A DNA stretch of 64,000 nt, taken from NCBI GenBank assembly GCA_905178155.1, contig CAJINV010000004.1, positions 1,518,784-1,582,783 of the forward strand, read 5' to 3'. Under the pieces are notes generated by a model. That model saw only the letters and a program-made list of their open reading frames with translations, searched no databases and was not told the DNA's origin. Both the position numbers and the translations under genes were made by a program. Every line of letters starts with the position of its first letter. The first letter of the stretch is position 1. Source of the stretch: Amoebophrya sp. A120. Taxonomy: Eukaryota; Sar; Dinophyceae; Syndiniales; Amoebophryaceae. Shown here piece after piece: positions 1-9,803 of the stretch.

Positions 1-345
1 GAAAGCCTGCCATGGGTTTCACTATCCACGGGTGGTGTTGCGGGTATTCCTGGCGAAAGCCAAAAACCGGCAGAAAACGGGCCACGGCAGTGCTCTCGCT
101 GGACATTACCAACATTTGTCCGGGCAGGGCCGTCCTCTTGCCGGACACAACCAACATCTGTCCGAAACAGCCTAGGGCCAAGACGACACCGTGAGGACGA
201 CCACAGGGGGTTCGTCTCAATGATGATGATGATGATGACAGAGAAGAGAGCCTTTTCGTGCCTATGCAACACAGATTCTCGAGTCATGCCAGACAAGCAT
301 GACGAACTTGCATTCTTCCAGACCCAGACATTTTTACATTTGATA
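1..345. mobile_element. IE1 introner, only 3' end recognised
   Basis: The 3' TIR of an IE1 introner (CCAGACCCAGACATTTTTAC) ends with GATA at 345, just before the first visible exon of gene A. Its 5' end was not found, so the true start may lie inside or before the window. A run of five ATG triplets lies at 221-235. No exon was recognised in 1-345. Confidence 0.45.
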
Positions 346-3300
346 CATGGAGGAAACGCGCCGGGAGTTGCAGGCCGCCCAGGAGAAGTGGATGGCCGGG
401 CAACAGCGCTGGCTGTCCGAGCTGCTGGTATCCCACAGAAAAAAGCTGGCAGGTCAGATTTGTAATGCAAAAATAAATACACAGAAAAAGCTGTCATGGG
501 CGGCCTCATAGCATGCTGTTTAGGATACGCACCACATATTTTTTTGTGTATTTATTTTTGCATTACAAATGTGACCTGCCAGCTTTTTTCTGTGGGATAG
601 CTGGCTTCCAACACCAAGAAGGCGTCGCTGCAGCTGGAGAGTTCTTGTTCTTCCTCCAAAGCCAGCAACAGCTGCACGACGGGGTCGAGTGCAACCGGCC
701 TCGGCACCATCAAGGCCGCGGCGAGTATCACGCCGCGCCTCCAAGATCTGGAGTCCGCCGTGGCGCGCAAGATGGTGCTGGTGGAGCAAAATTTGAAGGA
801 CGTGCTCGCGCAGTCGACACAGGACAACACGGAGGCCTTTCGGATCTTGCTGGAATTGGTAAAAAAGTCTTCGGCCTCGTCGTCCGCCGGCACCGCGCCG
901 CAGCCGGTTCCCGGGGCCGGCGGTGGTGGTACTGCTAGTAGTAGCACCAGCAGAAGCTCCTGCGCGACGTTGGTGGAGCGATTAGATGGTGCTGGTCGGA
1001 CACCTGTAGAAGTTCACGATCAGGCCAAAAATAAGGCGACGTTTTCGACGTCTTCAACGGACCACGGGGCTTCTTCTGAAACATCATCAGAGCGCAAGGT
1101 AAAGATCCTCGGAGCGGCCGCGGCGCGGTCGCGAAGCGTCCCGGCCGGCGGGCGACAGCAAATAGCTCTGCGCGGCGTGTTGAAGAAGAGGGTGAACTTT
1201 GCAGCCTCCACCCGCGGCCCGACTGGTGCCCCTGCACATCATTTTTCCGGGGACAGCGGGGTGGTCCCCGTCGGCGGCGGAGGCACTGTCTTGGCCCCGG
1301 GCGGGGAAGAACAAGTGGCACCGGCGCGGAGTGTGGTCGACGGGGTGCTTCGTGCCTTGCCGCGGGCGGACCTCTCCTCCAAGATCCTGGCGCAGCCCCC
1401 GAAGGGTGGATCGGGCTTCAAGCAAACTTCCGCATTAGAGGGTGCCCCTGTACTAGTGTCAGCTGTAGTATGCATTGCAAAAACTACGTCTGGGCGGTGT
1501 GGAAAGATGCAGACAATTTGTCATGGTGGTTTTTGCATATGCATGCGCATGGTGCCAAGAGGTTCTTGTGTACGGCACAGCAGCATTACAAGTTTTTCGC
1601 GGCTTCTTGCGAATTTAATCTTGTGTAGCACGACAAACTTGCTTCCAGCATGAGAAGAAAAAAAGTCGCCATGCATCACAGATCTTGTCGTCCTTCGCAA
1701 AATTTAGCATTACGAATCCAGACATAGACATAGTTGCAATGCATAAGACGGGCGGGAACTGGGCCAGGATGGCACCGTGGACCACGACTCTATTATCGCG
1801 AGAAAAGTGTTTAGTTACAGTAATACACGACATTGTGATTTCGCGGACAACGAGAAGCAAGACATACAACATCTGTCATGCCGAACATGCTTGCGAGCCT
1901 CTTTTCATCCGTGTTTCGCCCTTGTGGTCCCTTCCGCATTGTAAGTTTCCGTTTTGTAGTTCATGCCGGGTAAGTCTGTGATGCTGAAGTTCTTGCTGCA
2001 AAGAAATGTGTAAAACACTTTTCCTACCTTGGATATCCACTAGTTGCGGCTCCCAGGCGAATTCAAACTCGCAGTCAAAGGAAACCGCGAGCTCCATTTC
2101 GAAAGACACGCAAGATCATCCACCCACGAATATCCGGAGCAAAAACCTACCCACACCAGAGTTGTCATGCAGATTTGCAATGACAGGAACATTTGTAATG
2201 CGCATCGCCAGGAGAGGCATTTTTAGTCGTGTTTTGGAATTTGTAATGCTGTAAACAGGATGAGCAGATCGATTTCTGATGCAGCTGGCCTTGCGAACCT
2301 GCACTACACTACGGACTGCAATGCGTGACGCGTGACCCCCAAAAGTTCTAGGTTTGTGTTGCAAAGTCCCCATCTTGACTCTGGTTCGGGTACGTTTTTA
2401 CTCAGGATAACGAACGCCATTATCAAAGACGAATAAGTATGTCTGGGTCCGGAACAGTGTCCATGTTTGTCATGCAGATCATGTGGCAAATGCAAGAGCA
2501 AGACGAGGACCTAACCGCGTCATTGGTTATATTGTGACGGCTTCGCCATGCCTACGCTCAGCCTCCATCAGAAATTCCCTGTCTGCGTAAAAAGAGAGCA
2601 AAATAAACACGCTTGTCGCTTTTCTAGTCGCTGATGCAAGAGTACAGATTTGCATTTTATTTTTGTATGATGCACAGTAGGTCCGGGTCACCCACATAGC
2701 GCATCGCAAGTTTGTATGCTTCCAGTTCCAGATACATGTTTGCACTGCATAGCCACCCGTGGCTTGGACGAGGCGCTGCTGCGCGTTGGCGCCTCCCGGG
2801 TACTACCCTGTGTAAAAACATTCCCACCCTAGATTTGTCATGGAAATCTGCAAGCCTATGCCTACAGGAGCGCTCAGGTTTCTCATGTGCAGCCCGCCCA
2901 TAAGAAGCATGCTTGAAAAATGCTACCTGCAAGCTTCTCCTGTTAGAATCAGGAATAGCTGATCAATTTCTGATGCGGCTTCACTACGCTAGATACAATT
3001 ACACTGCGAGGAGTCCAAACTTGTCATGCGCACCAGCACTCAAAGCTTAAGCTGGTCGACTTGTGTACACTAGCAAATAAGTTCATTCCAACATGTTGAC
3101 CCTGGGGCGGAGACGTTTTTGCTCAGGATAGGCGCTGGAGCAGGCTCATCTTTCGAAGCTCTTCCCAGAGCAGGCGACGGGTGCTACTATCAAAATGAAA
3201 AATCCCTATCCCCCCTCCCGCCCATATCAAAATGGCAAGCTGTGTTGCGGGATTTGTGTACACAAATCAGCTTTGCCTTGCAATAGAGGAGTGCAGGCAG

Positions 3301-6300
3301 ATGCAAAGCCTGGAAAGGGCTGCTTAGAGGTGGCGGCGGGCGCCTAGCATGGCAGGCGTCTGCCCTGGTGGCGCAGCATCATCGCAAATTGCCTGCGTAA
3401 TGCGGCGGAAGCCCTGCTGGCTTTGCTCTCTTGCACGACAGACCTGACTTGTGGCCACAAATCAGCATCGCAAATCTCCTACGGGATGCCCTTTCGATAC
3501 GGGGAGGGGGGATTTATCCTTCCGATAGCTACCCTGGCTGCCGCAGGCGGACCGGGGTGTAGTTTTCCGCCTTCGTCTGCCACAATCCCTGTATCAGCGT
3601 CGTCCTCCACGATCTCCTCCTCCTCTGCCGCGGGGCAAGTTCGCGTGGCGGGCAGTGGCGTCTTTCATCCCGCGGGCGGCGGCGATACGGGTGAGACTGA
3701 CGTTAGCCTTCCAACCTCCTCGCATCACCTGCGTTTTGCGCCAGACGAGGATGTATCAAGTGTAAAAATGTCTGGGTCTGGAAGAATACTTACAAACTTG
3801 TGGTGTGCATACATTTCAGAACACAGAAAAATTTCTCATGCATAGGCAGCAAAAGTTGCCCACTTTATTCTGTCACCAAAATAATCAGGGATTTGTCATG
3901 CGGATTCGGCATTGCGAACGCTTCTCGAAACCTGTGATGCTAGAACTTCCATGCCAGACCTTCTGTGTCATGCAAAAACAGCGTGACTCTATCAGACCCA
4001 CCAGACCCTTTTGCATGTGATAGGACGGTGATGGGGTCTTCGCAGGGTCGTCGTTTCGTAATCTGCGGACGGGGTCGACGGTCGGAGAAAAAGACCTGCC
4101 GAACGTGCTGCTGCAACCGCCGCGGAGTGTCACCGACCCCGTAAGTCAACAAGGCAAGAACTACGCAGATTATAGTAGTGCTCTCCGGCCCCGGCCCGCC
4201 GAGCAGGGATTGAAGACAGTTTATTCCCTGGACCACGGCGGCGGCGGCAGCTCCCGTGATGTTAACGACCAGAGCTGTTCCTTCACTGGGAAGCCGACCA
4301 CCACCACAGCTGGATTCTACGAGATTTGCAACCCAAACAGTGGTGAAAACTATCCATAGAAAGAAGGCGAACTTTTTTCATCTTCGCGGATGTTTGACTT
4401 TTGGAAGACAGGTAGCAACGCAGTATGTACTAGGAATAATTCCGCGCCGCGAGGACAACGAGAAGTTACGCGCGGCTCAGAAAGGAACCGCATGAAATCA
4501 TTGTCCTTCACGAAATGAGCCTAGGCGGATGTTTTTGTTTATTTTGCGGCGACAGAAGCTATGTTTTGCATACCTACGATCCTTGCGACGATTAAGTACA
4601 TCACACGACCATGGAAAGATTTTTCTGTTTTCTATGGATAGTGAAGGGCTTTTGTTGCCCGGTACTCCCGGTGACCTCGACGAAAGCAGTGCTGTTGGGT
4701 CCGTGGCAGTATGCATTGCAAACATGTCTTGGAGGAGGTCTGGAAGAAAATTGTGATGCGGAGTTGTGAATCACTGGAAGAGGAGTTGATAGTGCCGGAA
4801 AGTACGAGAAGTTGTTAGAGCGCTCTCTCATGAGTGCATGACATTGTGTGTTTTCGCATGACGACAGAGGCTGCGCTTTTGTCGATTATGCAATGTAGTT
4901 TTTTCAGGAGATGATGGAAGTAGTGCCAGACGGGCATGACAAGCTTCACTCTTGTCCCAGACCCAGACGCGGTAGTTGCAATTCTTGATACAGAGGCGAG
5001 AAAGCCGAGAGTCAAACGGGTAAAAGCGTCGCCACGACAAGGACCCGTCCAACCACCCCGAAATTTGACGAAAAAACGGTATGGATTGTAAAAATGTCTG
5101 GGTCTGGAAACTTGTGATGCTGGTCGGCGTATCATGAAGAGGCCACAAGTGCTGGCTCAGCATGACAAGGTTTTGAGCTTCTAGGTGTTGCCTATTCTGC
5201 ATGACAAACAGCGTTTCTGCATGACAGCAGAGTGGGGCTCTTGGGTAACGTGCATGACAGATTCAAGAGTCGTGCCAGACAAGCATGACAAACATGCACT
5301 CTTCCAGACCCAGACATATTTGCATTCGATAAACGGGGGCCTACCGCATTTTCCCGAAGGAAGGCCGGGCGACGAAGACAGAAGTGCCCCTATATGCCTT
5401 GCAAATATGTCTGGGTCATTTGTATTGCGGAGGCCAGTGTAACGTTTGTCGTGGCGGATAAAGATAATTGCACTTTGTTGTCACCTGCACAACACGGAGG
5501 TAGCACTCGCAATAACGCCCGGAAAACCTGTGATGCTGTCATGCCGTACGACTACGAAATTGCACGACTCAGCATGGTGACAACAAGTCGCGTGCTTTTC
5601 CGCAGACCCAGACATATTTTTGCACCGGATAATATCCTACAACCTAATGATACAACTACCTGTAGTTTCCCAGAGACGTCGGCAGGCAACGACGGCGAGG
5701 CCGGCCCAGGAGATGCGAGCAGCAGCGCTGTGGCGAAGAAATCTACCCTGTGGCCTTCCGTATCCTGTGTGAAATTGCTTCTCCCACACCTCCGTCGACG
5801 ACCGTTTCCTTGTCATGCAAGTCTCATCGTTTCGATCGTGCAGGTGCAAAGCATGTACGATGCAAATGCAAGAAGTTGTGATGCGGGCACGCTAGCGACG
5901 TCGACGTGATGCGCCGGACGCTGTCGTCCTCACGTACTAGTATGAGTTGCAGAATCGCCCTTGTTGTACTGATTTGCATGGGGAGGGGTGGTATCAAATG
6001 CAAAAATGTCTGGGTCTGGAAGAGTCCGAACTTGTGATGCTGCATTTGGATTCCAAAAAATGACCAGCAAAGGGAATCGATTTTGGCTACGCGGAGAGGG
6101 CATTTGTCATGCGGAATAGGCATTACGAAGCCCTCAAAAAGTCTGTGATGCTAGGGCATTCATCACAGACTTCATGGCCATGCAAAACGTGCATGGCAAG
6201 TTATAAACACGGCAGCCGGATGCAAGTTATAAACACGGCCATGCAAAACGTGCATGACAACACGGCAGCCGGATGTCCGTGACCTGGTTATAAAGGGCTT

Positions 6301-6516
6301 CGTCGATCGATTGTGCCACTAGGGCCTTGTGTTCTGGCTACTCCGGATCGCAATCGATGGAGGGCGGGACCTGCACCGGCGACAGGCGCTATCCAACCAA
6401 CCAACCAACCAACCAAGTCTCAGAATCTTCCAGACCCAGACATCTTTGCATTTGATATGTGAGAGCGGTTTGAAACAGGATTTGCCGTCGAAGATATTCT
6501 GGACCAGGCGAAATGA
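1..6516 (+). CDS. Gene A: unrecognised coiled-coil / low-complexity protein, 5' end outside window
   Basis: No family is recognised. Exons that join in frame when each introner and one TSD copy are removed: 346-428, 600-1468, 1746-1793, 2036-2130, 2410-2420, 2752-2803, 3131-3187, 3528-3753, 4023-4350, 4641-4709, 4991-5079, 5332-5390, 5632-5760 and about 6482-6516, ending at TGA 6514-6516. The first visible exon is a charged helix (TRRELQAAQEKW). The next has another predicted helix (LEQAHLSKLF-like helices recur at 3131) and long Ser/Gly/Ala-rich stretches. KKRVNF near 1187 fits the RVxF docking motif for protein phosphatase 1, but such motifs occur by chance. The part around 4991-5390 is very basic. 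There is no signal peptide or membrane segment in the visible part. A cytoplasmic or nuclear scaffold is a guess. The reading frame staying open over 13 joins is the main evidence that the gene is real. Confidence 0.7.
429..599. mobile_element. IE4 introner in gene A
   Basis: 171 bp. The 28-bp ends are almost perfect inverted repeats around AAAAAAGCTGGCAGGTC. The perfect TSD is GCTGG (424-428 and 600-604). It can also be read as GT-AG (428-600), which would add one codon. Confidence 0.9.
1469..1745. mobile_element. IE1-like introner in gene A
   Basis: 277 bp. The ends are TATGCATTGCAA and TTGCAATGCATA, with the CCAGACATAGACATAG motif inside the 3' end. The TSD is weak. Joining GTA to GACGGG restores the frame. 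Confidence 0.75.
1794..2035. mobile_element. IE4 introner in gene A
   Basis: 242 bp, from TATCGCGAGAAAAGTGTTTA to AACACTTTTCCTACCTTGGA plus TA. The exon frame continues into STSCGSQ. Confidence 0.75.
2131..2409. mobile_element. IE2 introner in gene A
   Basis: 279 bp, from TATCCGGAGCAAAAACC to GTACGTTTTTACTCAGGATA. Perfect TSD ACGAA. It is separated from the next introner by only 11 bp. Confidence 0.85.
2421..2751. mobile_element. IE1 introner in gene A
   Basis: 331 bp, starting TATCAAAGACGAATAAG with GTCTGGGTCCGG inside and ending TTTGCACTGCATA. TSD GCCAT/GCCAC. Confidence 0.8.
2804..3130. mobile_element. IE2 introner in gene A
   Basis: 327 bp, from TACCCTGTGTAAAAAC to GGAGACGTTTTTGCTCAGGA plus TA. 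Weak TSD GGTAC/GGCGC. Removal gives the helix ALEQAHLSKL. Confidence 0.85.
3188..3527. mobile_element. IE3 introner in gene A
   Basis: 340 bp, from TATCAAAATGAAAAATCCCT to GGGGAGGGGGGATTTATCCT and CGATA. Perfect TSD GCTAC. Confidence 0.9.
3754..4022. mobile_element. IE1 introner in gene A, inverted relative to 16551 and 33587
   Basis: 269 bp, from TATCAAGTGTAAAAATG to TTTTGCATGTGATA. TSD GGATG/GGACG. Its interior is the reverse complement of the interior of the introners at 16551 and 33587. Confidence 0.88.
4351..4640. mobile_element. IE4 introner in gene A
   Basis: 290 bp, from TATCCATAGAAAG to TTTTCTATGGATA. Removing it with the GTGAA direct repeat restores frame (SGEGLLLPG). Confidence 0.8.
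4710..4990. mobile_element. IE1 introner in gene A
   Basis: 281 bp, from TATGCATTGCAAACATGTCT to GTAGTTGCAATTCTTGATA. The joined frame reads VAEARKPR. Confidence 0.8.
5080..5331. mobile_element. IE1 introner in gene A
   Basis: 252 bp, from TATGGATTGTAAAAATGTCT to CATATTTGCATTCGATA. Perfect TSD AACGG. Confidence 0.9.
5391..5631. mobile_element. IE1 introner in gene A
   Basis: 241 bp, from TATATGCCTTGCAAATATGT to CATATTTTTGCACCGGATA. Ends are uncertain by 2-3 bp and no clear TSD was seen. Confidence 0.7.
5761..6481. mobile_element. IE2 introner in gene A containing a nested IE1 introner
   Basis: About 721 bp, from TATCCTGTGTGAAATTGC to GAGCGGTTTGAAACAGGAT. An IE1 element sits inside it at 5992-6457. 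TSD TTCCG/TGCCG. Removing the whole composite joins TGGCCTTCC to GTCGAAGATATT and leads to the stop codon TGA 6514. Confidence 0.75.
5992..6457. mobile_element. IE1 introner nested inside an IE2 introner
   Basis: 466 bp, with typical IE1 ends. Its interior contains a small tandem duplication at about 6190-6275 (GCAAGTTATAAACACGGC and CACGGCAGCCGGATG each occur twice) and a CAAC run at 6390. Confidence 0.85.
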
Positions 6517-8507
6517 GCCTGTGCCCTTGTATGGGGTTTAGTTCACTACACGGCGACTGGTGGGAGGATGTAGTGCAACCAAAGAAAGAGCAGCTTGTTG
6601 GCGACTACACACGACGGCTTGCGCGGCCGTCGGGTGAATTCGGTCGAACAAGTGTCCTGCGTTTATTACAGAAAGATACTACAAGAACATCTAAACAGGT
6701 TTTCTTTATTCGTCATCTCTATCACAGTGATAGTCAGATATGTATCAAATGATTGAAGAGATGAACAACAACAAATTGCACCAGTCCAGCTTTGCGCGCT
6801 GATTTCTTTTGTTTCCGCGTCCCCAAAGGACGGCGGCTTGACAAGTATCTTAATCTCGACGCCCAAACGGATTGTTCGTGGTCCTCACGGGTCGTGATGA
6901 TGGTTCTAGTTCGTGGTCACTTGCAGCTCATATTCAGAACATCCTTTTGAGCACCTGCACTGGGTTGTGCGAAACTATTGGTACACACGACTAAGTAGCG
7001 GAATACGTGCGATGAAGCTGTGGCGCTTGCAGCATTTTCTGCAGTAGGTACAGAATGTCTGTGTGCTTGTGAGGAAATTGTCATGTTACTCGTTCAATTC
7101 TTGTCGTGGGTGGTGAAGTGTCTAAGTTACATTTGCCTGATTGTGATTGGAAGTACTTGAGTAAGTACTTAATAAATATGAAGTTGAGCAGGAGTTTGGT
7201 TTTCGATGCGGAAAGAAAACGCACCAGTTCATCTTGGAACGCTGTGTCGTCAACTCCCTCCTTTGCTGCTGCTTGTTGTGTTAGCAGTGCTAGCAAACAC
7301 TTTTGCTGTCCCATGTATGGTGCTAGAACGGCTGCCAAAGTGCCATCTGCCAGCCGCATTTTTCGTAAAGGTGAGTCGTGTCGTTTGCCGCATGATGGTG
7401 TGGAAGTAGAAGCACATGTCAATCCCATGCTTTTTTGTCTTCCACCCTGAAAGATAGTTCTCCATCGTTCGTGATCCGATCGTGCGTGCTTTCGTAAGTC
7501 GTTCTCGTTGCAGCTGCCACAAGTCTTATCGTTATCGTTCTCGTGGTCCTTGCTGCCAAAATATAATCTACGTGCAATTTTTCCTGAATCGTGCCGAGTA
7601 TTTCCGCAATTGAAATGCCGAAAGATATGAGCATCGTCATCTATCTTCGTGCGAAAGAACGGACAACTCTTACAGACGTGGCTCGCGCAGGCTTTGAACT
7701 GGTTGTTGTAGGTCACAGGAGGACGGTGGAGTACTTGGTTTTATTATATTTATGATTGATCTTTATCACGTCCGCCTAGCACTGACACGTTGGAGAGATA
7801 AGATAAACAAGCCGCGAGAAACTGCTCGGTCCAGCTTTCGAAGATGGAGGAAAGTTTGTCGAAGCTGCAGCCAAGAATTAAGTATGTTGTTTTTAGTATG
7901 CTTCATCTTCCAGAAGTATGTACTCTAGTGCTGCACTCCGTGCAGACGGCGTTCGAAGGAAAAAGACGTTGCGCACTAAATAGTTGTAAAGTACGCAGAT
8001 AATAAAGTCGCCGCAAGATAAAAGGTCGGCTTTGCCGAGCCGAAGTAGCATCCTGCGGGCTCCTGCATCTTGACAAATATTCTTAGTTGTCTTATGATGT
8101 ATTGTTGGACTGCAAAGTACAGGTTTCTGGCTGCCAAAGTTTGTCCAAATAGAGCAGTTTCTTGTCAACCGAGTTTCGCAGTGTCCCGACCCCGATGCTA
8201 GAAAAGTGTTTTGTACGCAGCCTTTCGATCTTTTCTTTAAACTTCCACTTGCTTCCACAGACATTGCGGTGAAGAAAGCGCATGAAGGTAGAGGCAATTA
8301 TAAGCACTGACGTCCTACTTACGCAAGTGAAGCTGCACGGAGAAAAACTAAATGACGCATTTATTACTTTGAAGCCGTGACGAATTAGAAATAGAATAAG
8401 GCGAAGGTTAGAACAAAAGTAGTGTCGCAGCTTTTCTACCCTAACGTCTACCCTCAAGACAACTTCGTCAATCTCAATCACCATTCGTCCGAAAAACGTC
8501 GAGAACG
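6517..8507. repeat. Duplicated upstream region (first copy)
   Basis: No convincing gene. About 6930-7735 is similar to 19310-20160, and its second half is repeated at 8765-9075. About 7740-8240 is similar to 9085-9640 and to 20155-20362 plus 21571-21900. These blocks lie upstream of the first exon of genes B and C, so they probably hold their promoters and 5' untranslated regions. A short open frame at 7206-7370 ends in the splice-donor-like sequence AAAGGTGAGT and matches the possible gene at 19593, but here the signal-peptide frame is shifted. Confidence 0.6.
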
Positions 8508-8765
8508 ATGTTGGATCGTACCTTTCGTGGGCAGGTTTTTGTAACAGTGGCAGCGCTCATGCTCATCTTCTTTTTCACGACTCACCATCAACATGGCATT
8601 TCGGGGGTGAGACTCGTAGCCGCGGTTTCTGTAAGTTGTGAAACAGATGGCTCTTTGGCGGCTACCGATTGCGACACTGCGCTCGGAGGTGGAGCCGCCG
8701 GAGTATTTGCAGTACTTGGAACATGCGACGACTCCATCGACCCGAAGACGGATTCAGGTGTGTAT
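8508..8765 (+). pseudogene. Truncated first exon of a gene B/C paralogue
   Basis: Starts MLDRTFRGQ and encodes a hydrophobic signal-like segment followed by a Cys domain with DCDTAL and GTCDDS, matching SCNTAL and the Cys pairs of gene C exon 1. After about 8765 the sequence switches to a copy of the upstream block seen at 7395, with no introner donor end, so the rest of the gene is missing. Best explained by a tandem duplication that left an orphan 5' exon. It could still be translated as a short secreted peptide ending near 8876. Confidence 0.6.
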
Positions 8766-9803
8766 AGTGGAAGCACTTATCAATATGATTCCCCGTTCTT
8801 ACGTATGCTTTTTTGTGTTCCACCCTCAAAGATGGTTCTTCATCGTTCGGCATCAAATCGTGCGTCCGTTCGTTAGTCGTTCTCGTTCTTGCTGCCACAC
8901 GTCGTCGTCGACCCAATAAAAAAATAGAATCTACGTTCATGAACAGTATTTCCGCAATTGAAATACAGAAAGAAGATGTGAGCATCGTGATCTTCGTGCG
9001 AATAAAAAACGGACAACTCTTACAGACGTGGCTCGCTCAGGCTTTGAACTGGTTGTTGTAGGTCACAGGAGGACGGAGTACTTGATTTTATTTAAGATTA
9101 GATCTTTATCACCTCCGCCTAGCACTGACTCGTTGGAGAGATAAGATAAACAAGCCGCAAGAAGCTGCTCGGTCCAGCTGTCGATGCTGGAGGAAAGTTT
9201 GTTGAAGCTGCAATCAATTTAAAGTATTCTGTTAGTTTTTACTTGTATGTAGTGAGGTCAGAGTATGCTCCTCCGAGAAGGAAGTACTTCCTCGCTCCCA
9301 GTAGTCCGCTCTCGGCAGACGGCATTCTGAAAAGAGCGTTGCGCACTAAATACGCAAAAGTCACGACAAATAAGACGGCTTTGCCGTGCCCAAGTGGCAT
9401 TTTGGTGGCTCCTGGATCTTGCCAAAGTGGACAAATATGAATATCTTTAGTTTATCTACTGTTGGACGACTACACGGAGTTGATGCTACTGTCTTTTTTG
9501 AATGAACAAAATTACCTAAGAACTTGCAACGCATGAGTACAGGTTCTCGGCAGCCGAGTTTCGCAGTGTCCCGACCCCGACTATAGTAGAGAAGTGTTTT
9601 GTAGTAGCTTTTGCATTTTCGAGGTAGTCTATAGGACTTCAAAATTGCGGCGCAGAAAGCGCGTGAGGAAGGTAGAGGCAATTATAAGCACTAAAGCTCG
9701 TAGGTACTTAGTACGCAAGTGAAGTAGCACAGAGAAAAAACACGCATTTACAACTTATTTCGAAGCCCTAACAAATTCAAATTCGAAGGTTAGAACAGTA
9801 ATT
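8766..9803. repeat. Second copy of the duplicated upstream region
   Basis: 8766-9075 repeats about 7395-7735. 9085-9640 repeats about 7740-8240, and the part up to 9803 matches the sequence before gene C at 21570-22026. It is the immediate 5' flank of gene B. No gene seen. Confidence 0.65.
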
